64,000 bases of DNA from Polyangiaceae bacterium. Lineage in GTDB: Bacteria; Myxococcota_A; Polyangia; Polyangiales; Polyangiaceae. The DNA lies in NCBI GenBank assembly GCA_025936045.1, contig JAICUB010000024.1, positions 41,382 through 105,381 of the forward strand, given 5' to 3'. Below the pieces are notes generated by a model. The model made no database searches. It saw only the letters and a program-made list of their open reading frames with translations, and was not told where the DNA came from. Of the stretch, positions 29,005 through 38,682 are shown piece by piece. Within the stretch, counting starts at the first letter, position 1, and each line of letters starts with the position of its first letter. The position numbers were made by a program, and so were the translations under genes.

Positions 29005-29390
29005 GGCCGCTCGGCAAGTGCGGCCGCCAGCACGCGGATCGCGAAGAGGCGGCGGCGCGGACCTGAAGCAACCCGGCAGGCGGCCGCCGAGCTTGCTCAC
29101 CGTCAGGAGTGAGCGTGCGTGTCAGGGACGCCTTCGCGAGAACGCGCGCGCGGCGAAATAGCGAGCCCGAGACTCGATGTCTCGACTCGAATTCGTCCGC
29201 GTTGCGCGTAGGTCTGACCCGTCGAGACAAAGCGCCTCGAAAACGTGGGTGAGCCGGGTCACCTGCAACTCATGGAAAATATTGCAATTCGTGGGGCGAG
29301 CGCGTGGCGGCACGGCTCTTGAAGTGGTTCGGGCCAAGGCTTACCGCTCGGCGGTGCGCCCTTGAACACAAGACAAGGAGTCGATAAGTC

Positions 29391-29888
29391 ATGAGAGCAT
29401 TCATCGCCAAGCTGGCGTTCGTGGGCGCCACCGTCTTCGTTTTCGGCGCGACGGGCTGTTCGGCGGACGTGCACGACAACACCCTCGACGTGCACGACAA
29501 CAACGCCAACATCGACGACGCCAAGGTGGACATCAGCACCACGACCGACACCAGCAACGTCCAGGCAGGCTCGAGCGTGCACGTCGACGTGAAGGCAGAA
29601 GACGTGTTTTTGTGTGACCCGAGCACGACCCCCCCGCCCGATCGCACGAAGGTGGCCGGACATCTCGAGTTCTTCCTCGACGATACCTCGAGCACCTCGC
29701 TGCTCGTCACCGCCGAGGAGTCGGTGGACGTGATGATTCCGGCGTCGACGCCCCCCGGCGATCACAAGCTGCTCTGTCGCATCGACAAGCACGACGGCAC
29801 GCCCACCAAGGCGACGTCGGAGTTCGACATCACCGTCAAGGCGTCCGTGAGCGTCTCGGCTTCCGGTTCGACGTCGACATCGAACTAA
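29391..29888 (+). CDS. hypothetical lipoprotein with DVHDN repeats
   Basis: Signal peptide and lipobox (FGATGC), DVHDNTLDVHDNNANIDD. Confidence 0.65.
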   Translation: MRAFIAKLAFVGATVFVFGATGCSADVHDNTLDVHDNNANIDDAKVDISTTTDTSNVQAGSSVHVDVKAEDVFLCDPSTTPPPDRTKVAGHLEFFLDDTSSTSLLVTAEESVDVMIPASTPPGDHKLLCRIDKHDGTPTKATSEFDITVKASVSVSASGSTSTSN

Positions 29889-29969
29889 GGTCGAGGAGCG
29901 CGAAACGTCGCGGTTCTCAAGCGGAAATGGGCGGCGCGCTCGCGCGTCGCCCGCCGCGCTTCGAGTCGC

Positions 29970-30194
29970 TCACGCCGTGCGCCGAACGACGGCTTCGAAG
30001 TAGCCGTCGCGACTGGCGGAGCGCACGAGGGCGTGGCCGGTCTTTTTGCACCAAGCTTCGATATCGGGAAGAAAGGCTCGATCGTCCGCCTTGATGACGA
30101 GCTCTTGGCCGACGGCGATTTGGCGTACGGCCTTCGCGGTGAGCACGATGGGTAGCGGACAGGATTTACCGCGGGCATCGACGTCGTTGTTCAT
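29970..30194 (-). CDS. tusA: TusA-family sulfurtransferase
   Basis: VDARGKSCPLPIVLTAKAVRQIAVGQELVIKADD. Confidence 0.88.
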   Translation of the reverse strand: MNNDVDARGKSCPLPIVLTAKAVRQIAVGQELVIKADDRAFLPDIEAWCKKTGHALVRSASRDGYFEAVVRRTA

Positions 30195-30207
30195 GGCTTA
30201 TCGAGGG

Positions 30208-30828
30208 TCAAACGAAGAGAGTGATCTTGCCTGGGGCGGCCGTCTCTAGAAATTTCGCTACGCCGCAGTAGGAGAGGCCCGGGTAGTCGAGCATCTCTGC
30301 TTCCTTCATGCCGAGCAGCTCCATGCTCATGGAACAGACGTGGATGACCACGCCGAGCTCGGCGGCGAGCTCCACCATCTCCTCGACCGACGCGACGCCC
30401 TTCTGCTTCATGATGTAGCGGATCATGAGCGGCCCTCCGCCGCCCATGTTCATCTGCGAGAGCGGCAGCCGGCGCGAGCCTTTAGGCAGCATCCAGCCGA
30501 ACATGCGCTCGAGCCAGGATTTCTGAAGGTTCGGCGCGTCACGCCTGAGCGCGGCGGTGCCCCAGAACGTGAAGAACATGGACACCTGCATGCCCATCGC
30601 GGCCGCACCGGTCGCGAGGACGAACGCCGCGATCAGCCGGTCGAGGCTGCCGCTGAAGACGATCAAGCTGAGCTTGTCTTCTTGGCCGGCGCCCGTAGAA
30701 AGGGCGAGTCCTTGCGCCGCCGGCAGCGCGCCGACCTGTTCGAGCTTCGCGCGCAGGAGCGCGAGCTCGGCTTCGATGCTGCGGAGCCGAGCATCACCGT
30801 CGCCCTCGGGCGCGATGTTACCGTCCAT
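30208..30828 (-). CDS. DsrE2-like (DsrE/DsrF/DrsH family) protein
   Basis: IVFSGSLDRLIAAFVLATGAAAMGMQVSMFFTFWG...HVCSMSMELLGM. Confidence 0.85.
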   Translation of the reverse strand: MDGNIAPEGDGDARLRSIEAELALLRAKLEQVGALPAAQGLALSTGAGQEDKLSLIVFSGSLDRLIAAFVLATGAAAMGMQVSMFFTFWGTAALRRDAPNLQKSWLERMFGWMLPKGSRRLPLSQMNMGGGGPLMIRYIMKQKGVASVEEMVELAAELGVVIHVCSMSMELLGMKEAEMLDYPGLSYCGVAKFLETAAPGKITLFV

Positions 30829-31009
30829 CGAACTCCTCGAGGACCTCGGCAAGCTCCAGCATGAGGTTCGGCAGCTCCTGCTCCTCGACGAAGAGACGCA
30901 GTCCAATCATGCAATCCTCGGTAATGGCGTGAAGGTCCGTGCCCGGCCGGGAGCGCAACGCGCGTTCGAGCACGGAATCCACGAGGATGTTGCTGATGTA
31001 GCGCTGCAT
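30818..31009 (-). CDS. 63-aa hypothetical protein, overlaps dsrE2 start
   Basis: Short ORF MQRYISNILVDSVLERALRSRP... with 11-bp overlap with dsrE2. Confidence 0.5.
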   Translation of the reverse strand: MQRYISNILVDSVLERALRSRPGTDLHAITEDCMIGLRLFVEEQELPNLMLELAEVLEEFDGR

Positions 31010-31209
31010 CACACCTCGGAGTCGACTGATGCCGGTCGGGTGCGTGCCACTCGTGCGCGTTCCGGGTTGGCGCGCCGACGCCGGATCCGCCCCTGCTGTA
31101 CGTGCAGGTCGGGCTGGTTCTCGGGCCATGCCACAGACTGAACGGCACCCTTCGGCACGAGCCTAAGGGACCTCCGACTCGTGCCCGAGAATCCCTGCGG
31201 CGCCCGCGC

Positions 31210-32343
31210 TCAATTCGACGGAGGCGTCCCGTCGGGCATCGCGTCCGGGGCTGATGGGTCGCCGGCGACACTCTGGGAGTCCGGCATTGCCGCGTTGGCA
31301 TCGAGTGGCGGAAGCTCGGCAGTTGCAAACGCGGCGCAAGCGGATTCGTCTCCACGCGTTGCGACCACCTGACAACGGTCGCCGCCGATACCGTCGACGG
31401 GACAGTCGCGCACGACACGGAAGCCGGACGCGAGCGCCGCGTCCCAACATTCGCTGACGACGAAGCCGTGGCCGTCCGCTATGTCACCACCGGTGACGAA
31501 CATGTCCGCACGCCCGCCGACAGAGCGCTCGTGACGGACCCGCGCGAGCACGAGCTCCTTCGCCTCCGTCGCCGTCTCGGGCAAGTTCCCGTAAAACGCG
31601 AGGCGGACGCGATTGATGCCCTGCGCGAGGTGAACACGCTCCGCGAGCGCGTCAATCGGCTCTTCGAGCGCAGAGTCGGGCGTGAAGTTCTCGAGCCGGT
31701 AACCGATGACGCTGCCGCCGGCGACGTGCGCGAAGCCGGCGAGAAGCTTGCCGCGCGCGCTCGAGGTGGGATCGAGGGCGCCGAGCGCGTCGAGATCGAG
31801 CCCGATCGAGCCGTGACCGCGCCGCGGGGCGTAACCGATCGTGATCCCGCCCGCGGCGACCGTCGTAAAAGCGTCGGTCGCACCGGCCGGGCGGGCCTCG
31901 AGCAGCCAGCCGTAATGACGCGCGGTCCCGTGGCGCAAGACGAACTCGAACTCGGTCGCGCCGCGCGTCACGGGACCCCAGGTGCGCACGTCGCCGTCGA
32001 CCGAAGCGGGCGGATTGTTACGCACGAGCGCCACTATTGGCTGCATGAAACGGCGGAGCGCCTCGTTCAGGGCCTTGATCGCGCCACGGCTCCGCTCGAG
32101 CTCGGACGCGACGTCCATCGCCGCGCTCGCGGCATCCATCGCATCGTCGACTTCGTCCGCAGGGTCGACGGAGTCGTCGCCGGTCGCCGTCCCTTCGCTG
32201 CCGGGATCATCGGTCACTCCCAGTTGGAAGGCGGCTTGTTCGGGCACGGCGTCGAGCGCATCGTCCTTGCTATTCGAAGAGCAGGCGACGAGCGCCGAAG
32301 CGGCGAAAAGAGCCATCGACGACGTTTTTAGGGCGAGTTTCAT
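31210..32343 (-). CDS. hypothetical lipoprotein
   Basis: MKLALKTSSMALFAASALVACSS signal/lipobox; long ORF. Confidence 0.75.
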   Translation of the reverse strand: MKLALKTSSMALFAASALVACSSNSKDDALDAVPEQAAFQLGVTDDPGSEGTATGDDSVDPADEVDDAMDAASAAMDVASELERSRGAIKALNEALRRFMQPIVALVRNNPPASVDGDVRTWGPVTRGATEFEFVLRHGTARHYGWLLEARPAGATDAFTTVAAGGITIGYAPRRGHGSIGLDLDALGALDPTSSARGKLLAGFAHVAGGSVIGYRLENFTPDSALEEPIDALAERVHLAQGINRVRLAFYGNLPETATEAKELVLARVRHERSVGGRADMFVTGGDIADGHGFVVSECWDAALASGFRVVRDCPVDGIGGDRCQVVATRGDESACAAFATAELPPLDANAAMPDSQSVAGDPSAPDAMPDGTPPSN

Positions 32344-32470
32344 GTGGGGTTCCTTGGGTTGGGCGACGAGAGAGAATCGAAATCAGGGCGAGGCTCCGCC
32401 GCTCCGAGCGCGGAAACGGAGGGCGAACGAAAGAGCTTTTGCGGTTCGGTGCGCGGGTGCGCGGGGAGTT

Positions 32471-33319
32471 TCAGTCGGCGTCGTCGGAACCGTCGCCGAC
32501 GATCACGTTGCGATCTTCTAGGTCGAGCTCGTGGTTCTCGTTGAGGTCACGAAAGAGCGTGCTCTTACCGGCGAGACGCCGGCGAATTGCGGCGAGGAGC
32601 AGCGGGTGCCTGTCCGCGTCGATGACGACGGCGAGGCGCCCGTCGTCCCACGGCGTCGTGCTCGCAGCGTCGAGGTCCGCGCGCGAGAGCCAGCGACGCG
32701 GGCGAAACGCCCAGAGCACCGCGGGCGTGTCGCTCGCGCTCCAGATGACGCGGGCATGGCGCCGCACGCGCAGGGTCGCTTCGTCGTCGGCATAGACGAG
32801 GAAGAACGTGCCATCTGCGCGGACGCCGTCGAAGAAAAGCGAGCGGCCCGCCAGATCCGCCGGCCCATCGACGACCGCGAGCGGTGCGTCGAAGCCGCAA
32901 AAGCCGCCTTTTGGCTCTGCCACGGGTGGGATTTCGGGGCTCGTCGTGTGGTTGACGAGATCGACGACGAAGGGACCGCGTACGACCGTCTCGTCGAGCC
33001 CGCTGTCACACGGCAGCCAGCTCAAGGAGCCGAGCGCGAGTTTGGCGTGCTTCACGCTCATGCGCGGGAGGTCGTCGTCGAGCGCGACCTCGCCGTCGTT
33101 CGCGCCCGCCGCGCCCGCCGCGCCCGCCGCGCCACTCGCGCCTTCGCAAGTGCCCGGGGCGCCACCGTTGTCCGGGGTGAGCTCGAGCTCGTCGTCCGTG
33201 ACGATGGAGAGCGAAATCACGCCGGGGTTACCGACGCCGGTCGAGCTCGCGCCCCCGGGCGCGCTACAGGCCGCCGCCGAACCCGCAGCCATCAAAAGCA
33301 AGAAGCTCAGTTTCTTCAC
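32471..33319 (-). CDS. hypothetical lipoprotein (STGVGNPG N-terminal motif)
   Basis: VKKLSFLLLMAAGSAAACSAPGG; 4-bp overlap with TIGR02147-type gene. Confidence 0.75.
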   Translation of the reverse strand: MKKLSFLLLMAAGSAAACSAPGGASSTGVGNPGVISLSIVTDDELELTPDNGGAPGTCEGASGAAGAAGAAGANDGEVALDDDLPRMSVKHAKLALGSLSWLPCDSGLDETVVRGPFVVDLVNHTTSPEIPPVAEPKGGFCGFDAPLAVVDGPADLAGRSLFFDGVRADGTFFLVYADDEATLRVRRHARVIWSASDTPAVLWAFRPRRWLSRADLDAASTTPWDDGRLAVVIDADRHPLLLAAIRRRLAGKSTLFRDLNENHELDLEDRNVIVGDGSDDAD

Positions 33320-34218
33320 GAGCCGTCTTCCTCCACGGACGAAAGCGGAAACCACTGCACGTTCAGCTGATAGACCACGCTGCCCTCCGCGTCCGAGTCG
33401 CAAATCTCGGCGAGCGTCTCGCGAAACTGATGAATGCGCTGTTTTACGAGCGCGGCCGTCCTCGGACTCACGCACACGGTGAGCGCCGCGAGATCGCGCA
33501 CCTCACGGGAAAAGAGCTCGATCGAGCCGCCCGCGCGCTCGAGCATTTGCCGGTGAAAGGCCGCGGCCCCGAGCGCGCTCACCTCGTGCTCGGTGGTGAG
33601 CGTGGGCTCGCCGCGCTCGACGCGCCCGGTTTTGGCGTCGCGCACGAGTAGCCCGAGCGAGAGCAGTAACTTGAGCGCCGCGGCGGCTTCGCTCGGAGTG
33701 ATCGCGGGTCGCAGCGCGGCGGCGATCCAGCGCGGCTCCTCGCTGAAATCCGCCCGCGCCGCGAGCTCACGAACGGCGGGGTTGTACCAGTGCGACAGGT
33801 ACGCGAAGAGCTCACCGTCGATACGCCGCGCCTGGCGAAACCGACGTGACGCGGCGATGCGCTCGAACGCGCGATTCTTTTCGCTCATCGTGGGCGCCTG
33901 GTTGAACGCGACGAGGTCGGCGAAAAATTCGCTGTCGACCGCGTCGAGCCCGAGCGCCTCCGCGAAGCGCACGACGGAATCGGCTCCGAGGTTTCGTTGT
34001 CCCTCCATCACGAGCTTCAAGAAATTCGGAGAGCGGAGCCCGGCTAGCTTCGAGAACAGCCGGAAGGAGAAGCTCGGCCGCACGCGCTTGGCGCTCTCGT
34101 AGTAGGCCCGCAGGTACGCGCGGTAATCGAGAAAGTCATAGACGGCGACACCCACGTCCCTCTGTCTGCTCGTTCGCCGCGCCGCCATCTCCGCCCAGTC
34201 TGCTAGGCGCGGCCTCAC
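33316..34218 (-). CDS. TIGR02147-family protein (putative HTH regulator)
   Basis: VYDFLDYRAYLRAYYESAKRVRPSFSFRLFSKLAGLRSPNFLKLVMEGQRNLG...; C-terminal TVCVSPRTAALVKQRIHQFRETL. Confidence 0.85.
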   Translation of the reverse strand: MRPRLADWAEMAARRTSRQRDVGVAVYDFLDYRAYLRAYYESAKRVRPSFSFRLFSKLAGLRSPNFLKLVMEGQRNLGADSVVRFAEALGLDAVDSEFFADLVAFNQAPTMSEKNRAFERIAASRRFRQARRIDGELFAYLSHWYNPAVRELAARADFSEEPRWIAAALRPAITPSEAAAALKLLLSLGLLVRDAKTGRVERGEPTLTTEHEVSALGAAAFHRQMLERAGGSIELFSREVRDLAALTVCVSPRTAALVKQRIHQFRETLAEICDSDAEGSVVYQLNVQWFPLSSVEEDGS

Positions 34219-34243
34219 CGATCAAGACCGGTTGGAGGTTTTT

Positions 34244-34268
34244 AGTATACGTGCTGTATACAACAGCA
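34244..34268. promoter_or_regulatory. GTATAC-containing operator-like cluster between TIGR02147 gene and extensin-like gene
   Basis: agtatacgTGCTGTatacaACAGCA; two GTATAC 11 bp apart, 6-bp inverted repeat. Confidence 0.5.
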
Positions 34269-34399
34269 GCCATTTACAGCCGCACGCTGCGCAATTTGCG
34301 AGCACTCGGGCGCTTATCTGAATACGAAACCGGCCGACGAGCCAAGCTCGATGCGTCAAAAACTTGTTCGAGCGCGCGCAACGGAGAGGCTCATACGGC

Positions 34400-35165
34400 G
34401 TGCCCCGCCTGCGTTTGCTTTCCCTCGGAGTCGCCGCCGCTTGTCTGGTCGGCGGAACGGTGAGCGCTCGACCCGCGCAGTCCACCAAACTTCCGAAGCC
34501 GCGTGACAATCCGTACCTCGAGGTGCCCGGCCGCGCGTTCGCCGAACGCACGCTCGCGTACCGTTATGCAAACCTTTCGGACGACGAAGCGCTGCTCGAG
34601 CTCGAACGGCGAAAGATCGCTTGGGCGCACGCGACGCCGCCCTTTTCCGGTGTCCGCACGCCGATCCGACTGGCGGCGCCGCTCCATGGCGTCGCGATTC
34701 ACGCGAGCATCCCCGAAGCGGGAACGCGAGACGAGCACGCTCGAAATCCTCGACGCCCGGCTGGCGCTCGCGCTCGACGACTTCTGCGCGCTGCTCGCGC
34801 GTCACGCGATCGTCGAGCTCGTGCATTACGACATGTACCGGCCGCCCGGCGACGGTGCGCGCGACGAGCAAGAGCGCATTCGCCACCCCGGAGGTCTCGC
34901 CATCGACGTGGGCACATTTCGCAAGCGGGACGGGACGCGGCTCGACGTGAAGCGCGACTGGCCGAGCAACATCGGCGCCAAAACCTGCGGCGACGGCGCC
35001 CTCGAACACTGGTCGCGAGAAGCTCGCGAGCTCGTGAGCATCGTCTGCGAAGCGGCGGACGAGCGGCTTTTTCACTTCGAGCTCACGCCGGATTGCGACG
35101 CCGCGCACGCCGATCACGTTCACCTCGAGCTCAGGCCGGGCGCGCACTCGTTCATCTTCAACTGA
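34400..35165 (+). pseudogene. extensin-like C-domain (D-Ala-D-Ala carboxypeptidase-like) secreted protein, apparently frameshifted
   Basis: N-terminal part in one frame (VPRLRLLSLG...GVAIHASIPEAG), remainder in +1 frame (RETSTLEILDARLALALDDFCALL...HPGGLAIDVGTFRKRDG...HFELTPDCDAAHADHVHLEL). Confidence 0.65.
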
Positions 35166-35289
35166 AAAGCAGCGAGGCCATTTGGCTCGGTGGAACGGCA
35201 GTGAAACCGGCGACGCGACCGGAGCCCCCGGAGCGGTTGACACGGACGCGCTCTCCGAGAGAGCCTAAACCGCGTATTTTCGCGAACTC

Positions 35290-38200
35290 ATGCCGCTCCT
35301 CAGCTCGAGCATCGTCAAGCACCAGCTCGCATCCATGGAGCAGGTCGAGGAAGCGCTCGCGCGCCAAACCGCCTACGGCGGCGACCTGCTGACGAACCTC
35401 CTCGAGCTGCAATCGCTGAGTGAGGAGCGCGTGTCGGCCGCGCTCGCGGAATCCTTCGGAATGGACGCGGCGCCCGTCGGCGAGCTGCCGCGGGCAGCGG
35501 AACGCGTGCGACGCCTCGTACCCGCGGACGTGGCGCAGCGCTTCGCCTGTTACCCGCTCGAGGAGCGCGCGGGCGTGCTCGCACTGGCCGTCAGTGAACC
35601 CTTGCCGGCGGAGGTCGAGAGCGACCTCGGCTTCGGACTCGGCGTGAGCATCGTCCAGCACGTCGCGCCGCTCGTTCGCGTCCGCCAAGCCGTCGCGCGC
35701 GATTACGGACAGCCGCTCGACGAACGCACGGCTCGGGCGCTCGCACGGCTCGAAGGCCGCGGTGAGCCGAGTCCGAGCTTTTATCCGGAACAGGGCGGGC
35801 CCGCGCAGCAAGAGCGGCCGGCGACGGTCGCGCCGCCGACGGCCGCTCTCGCCGCGAAACCCTCGCCAGAAGCGCCGCCGCAGAACCGCTCGCAGCTCGA
35901 TCCGAAGGCGATGATGCGCGCCGTCCTGCGCGAGGAGCCGCGCCCGCGGCGTCTCGGGCCGTACACGGCGGCGATGGCCGAGCGGGACCTCTTGAACGCT
36001 ACCTCGCGCGACGACGTGCTCGAGTCGTTCTTCGACTTCGTTCAGCAATACTTCGAGTACTCGGCGCTCTTCGCGCTGCATGCGGACCTCGCCGAAGGCC
36101 GCGACGCTCATGGCCCGGGTGCGCCCCGCGCCAAGGTGCAGTCCATCGGGGTCTCGCTGGATCTGCCAAGCTCGCTCGCTGCCGTGCGCGACGCGTCGAG
36201 TCACCTGCTCACGCGCCTCGGCGGCGGGCTCGACGCCTCGCTCGCGAAGGACCTCGAGCGCCGGCCCGGGCCGCAGGTGCTGCTCTTGCCGATTCGCGTG
36301 CGAGGCCGCGCGATCCTCGTGCTCTACGGCGATCACGGCGACGCCGACGTCGACCTCACGACGATCGGCGACGTGATCTCGTTCGCGCCGCTGGTCGCCG
36401 CCGCGCTCGAGCGGCTCATCGTGCAGAAAAAGCGTGGGCGCGCCGACGCTGCCGTAATCGGCTCGCTCGCCCCGAAAGCGCCGAAGCGCGCCGCCGTGCC
36501 GGGGCCGGAAGAGCGCGCGCAAACGCTGGCCTCGGCCCTTTCATCGCACCGTGCCGCGGCACCCGTGAGCGCGCTCGAGGTCAGTACGTCGCCGGCGCCG
36601 GCCGGCTCGCTCCAGGTGACGTCGCCCGCACCGGCCGCGGTTGCTTCCGCGACCGTCACCGCACCGGCGCCGCCCGTCGTGTTGCCCGCCGTCACCACGC
36701 CGGCTCCCCCGGGCGCGCTTCCCGGCATGACCGAGCCGCCCGTCACGGTTCCGTCGGACGCAAGCCTTCATGACGCGAACGACGAGCCCGCGACGCTGCC
36801 GGCCGGAGGCGCGAGCGCGCCGAGCGTCCCGCCGCCGAGCGTCCCGCCGCCGAGCGTCCCGCCGCGTAGCATTCCACCGCGCAGCGTACCGCGGTGGAGC
36901 GAACACCCGGCGCCGGAGCCCACGACGCAGAATCGCGCGCGCCCGCTCGCACCCGTTCTCGGAGTGCCAGCCGCCACCGGCAGCAGTCCACCGCGCTCGA
37001 TCGCCGAAGCGCTGGCCCGACCGGTCATTGCGGTCGGGCGCAACTCGGAACGCCCGACGGATCCCGCGGCGCCGCCAGTCTCGCGCCGCCCGGTCACCGT
37101 CCCGCCCCAAATCGTCGACGCGGGTTGGGAGGAGCTTTCCGGCGGACGCTCGCCGTTCGGGCGGAGTGAGCGCGGCACGCGCCCCGGCGTCGGGAGCTCG
37201 CCGCCGAAAGCTCGAGGCACGACGGGCGATGAATCGCCGGACATCTCCGTCGGCACGGAGACCGACGCTGTCGGCACGGAAGCCAGCGATCCCGAGCTGG
37301 TCGAGCTTGCGGGCGTCGGCACCTGGCACGAGACGGATTCGCCCGGCGTCCCGCTCGCGTCCGTGAGCCGCGCGGCCGCGCACAGCGCGCGACCGCTGCC
37401 CGCGTCACGAACCGGTAAGAGCGACCAAAATCTACCGAGCGTCATCCTCGACGTCGCGGAGGACTGCAAAGCGCTGCTCGAACAACTCTTGCTCGGCGAC
37501 GCGAGTGCCGGTGATCGCCTGGTCGCGGCGGGAGCGCCCGGCATCGCCGTGCTCGTGGCGGCGTTTCCGGGACCGCTCGAAATGCCGTCGTCGCGACGCC
37601 CGAACGGGGGCTTGGCGCGCGCGTCCGATTGCGGCCCGGTGCTCCGGACGCTCGCGCGCATCGGCGAGCGCGCGGTGCCGTTCCTCGTCGTGCGAACGAA
37701 TGACGCCGACGCGGAGGTGCGTGGGTATGCGACGAGGCTGCTCGGCGAAATTCCGACTCCCGACAGCGCCCACGCCGTCGCCCGCCGCTTCTTCGACGGC
37801 GACGTCGAGGTTCGACGAGCGGCGCTCACCGCCGCCCGCTTGCTCACGAACTCACCCGACGGGATCGCAACGCTCGTGGCCGAGCTCGGGACGACCGCTT
37901 CGGATCGCATGCGTCCGACGACGGTGCGCTTGACGGCGATGGAGACGCTCGCCGAGCTCAGGCAGCCGCAAGCGGTGCCGTATCTGATCGCCGCGCTCGA
38001 AGACAATCCGCGCGACATCGTACAGAGCGCGCGCCGCGCGCTCGTCGTGCTCGCACGGCAGGACTTCGCCACGGACGCGCCGGCTTGGAGCGGCTGGTGG
38101 CGAGCCGCTTCGGCACGCCACCGCATCGAATGGCTGATCGACGCGCTCACGCACGAGACGACCGAGATCCGCCGCGCGGCAGGCGAGGAGCTGAAAGCGC

Positions 38201-38316
38201 TGACGCGCGAATATTTCGGTTATTACGACGACCTGCCGCCGGGCGAGCGCGGCGCCGCGCAACGACAATACCGGCAATGGTGGGAGACCCGCGGCAAAGC
38301 ACGCTTTCGCAACTGA
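35290..38316 (+). CDS. MshEN/GspE N-domain + GAF-like + disordered linker + HEAT-repeat protein
   Basis: N-terminal GspE-N-like region, LLLPIRVRGRAILVLYGDHGD GAF-like region, Pro-rich middle, C-terminal HEAT-like repeats (EVRGYATRLLGEIP...). Confidence 0.75.
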   Translation: MPLLSSSIVKHQLASMEQVEEALARQTAYGGDLLTNLLELQSLSEERVSAALAESFGMDAAPVGELPRAAERVRRLVPADVAQRFACYPLEERAGVLALAVSEPLPAEVESDLGFGLGVSIVQHVAPLVRVRQAVARDYGQPLDERTARALARLEGRGEPSPSFYPEQGGPAQQERPATVAPPTAALAAKPSPEAPPQNRSQLDPKAMMRAVLREEPRPRRLGPYTAAMAERDLLNATSRDDVLESFFDFVQQYFEYSALFALHADLAEGRDAHGPGAPRAKVQSIGVSLDLPSSLAAVRDASSHLLTRLGGGLDASLAKDLERRPGPQVLLLPIRVRGRAILVLYGDHGDADVDLTTIGDVISFAPLVAAALERLIVQKKRGRADAAVIGSLAPKAPKRAAVPGPEERAQTLASALSSHRAAAPVSALEVSTSPAPAGSLQVTSPAPAAVASATVTAPAPPVVLPAVTTPAPPGALPGMTEPPVTVPSDASLHDANDEPATLPAGGASAPSVPPPSVPPPSVPPRSIPPRSVPRWSEHPAPEPTTQNRARPLAPVLGVPAATGSSPPRSIAEALARPVIAVGRNSERPTDPAAPPVSRRPVTVPPQIVDAGWEELSGGRSPFGRSERGTRPGVGSSPPKARGTTGDESPDISVGTETDAVGTEASDPELVELAGVGTWHETDSPGVPLASVSRAAAHSARPLPASRTGKSDQNLPSVILDVAEDCKALLEQLLLGDASAGDRLVAAGAPGIAVLVAAFPGPLEMPSSRRPNGGLARASDCGPVLRTLARIGERAVPFLVVRTNDADAEVRGYATRLLGEIPTPDSAHAVARRFFDGDVEVRRAALTAARLLTNSPDGIATLVAELGTTASDRMRPTTVRLTAMETLAELRQPQAVPYLIAALEDNPRDIVQSARRALVVLARQDFATDAPAWSGWWRAASARHRIEWLIDALTHETTEIRRAAGEELKALTREYFGYYDDLPPGERGAAQRQYRQWWETRGKARFRN

Positions 38317-38441
38317 GCGCGAGGATTCACGTTTGCGCGGCCGGCGCCCCGCAAAACCACGCGACGGCCACTGAACGGGAGTGACTGCTCGCACGACGCG
38401 GCTGGACAGAACCCGCGTCCGCGTGGCAAAAGCGCGGGTCC

Positions 38442-38651
38442 GTGACGACGATTACATCGGAGCTCGACGGTGAGAACGCGGCGCTGAAGGCCGCGAACCT
38501 GGCGTTCGGTCGTAAGCAACGCAGCGTGACGCGCCTTGCGTCGATCGAGCTCAAATCGACCGATCCCCGCTCCTCGGCGTGGGAAGCGGTCGCGATGGCG
38601 TCGGTCGGGCTGCTCGCGGTGCTGGTCGTCCTCGGCGTCTGGCTGCTCTGA
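38442..38651 (+). CDS. small single-TM hypothetical protein
   Basis: GTG start, C-terminal TM AVAMASVGLLAVLVVLGVWLL. Confidence 0.45.
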   Translation: MTTITSELDGENAALKAANLAFGRKQRSVTRLASIELKSTDPRSSAWEAVAMASVGLLAVLVVLGVWLL

Positions 38652-38682
38652 TTCACGTCGCCGCTCGTATGCGGCGTCCGCG

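Noticed and set aside
29005-29025. GGCCGC/GCGGCC hairpin after recA as terminator
   Set aside because: Short 6-bp stem in GC-rich DNA without T-tract; insufficient.
29150-29300. Possible tRNA or ncRNA in the 385-bp gap after recA
   Set aside because: No cloverleaf or T-loop consensus could be found by eye.
29296-29330. sigma-54-like GGCACG-N4-TTGAA upstream of 29391
   Set aside because: The -12 element lacks the essential GC (TTGA not TTGC); probably chance.
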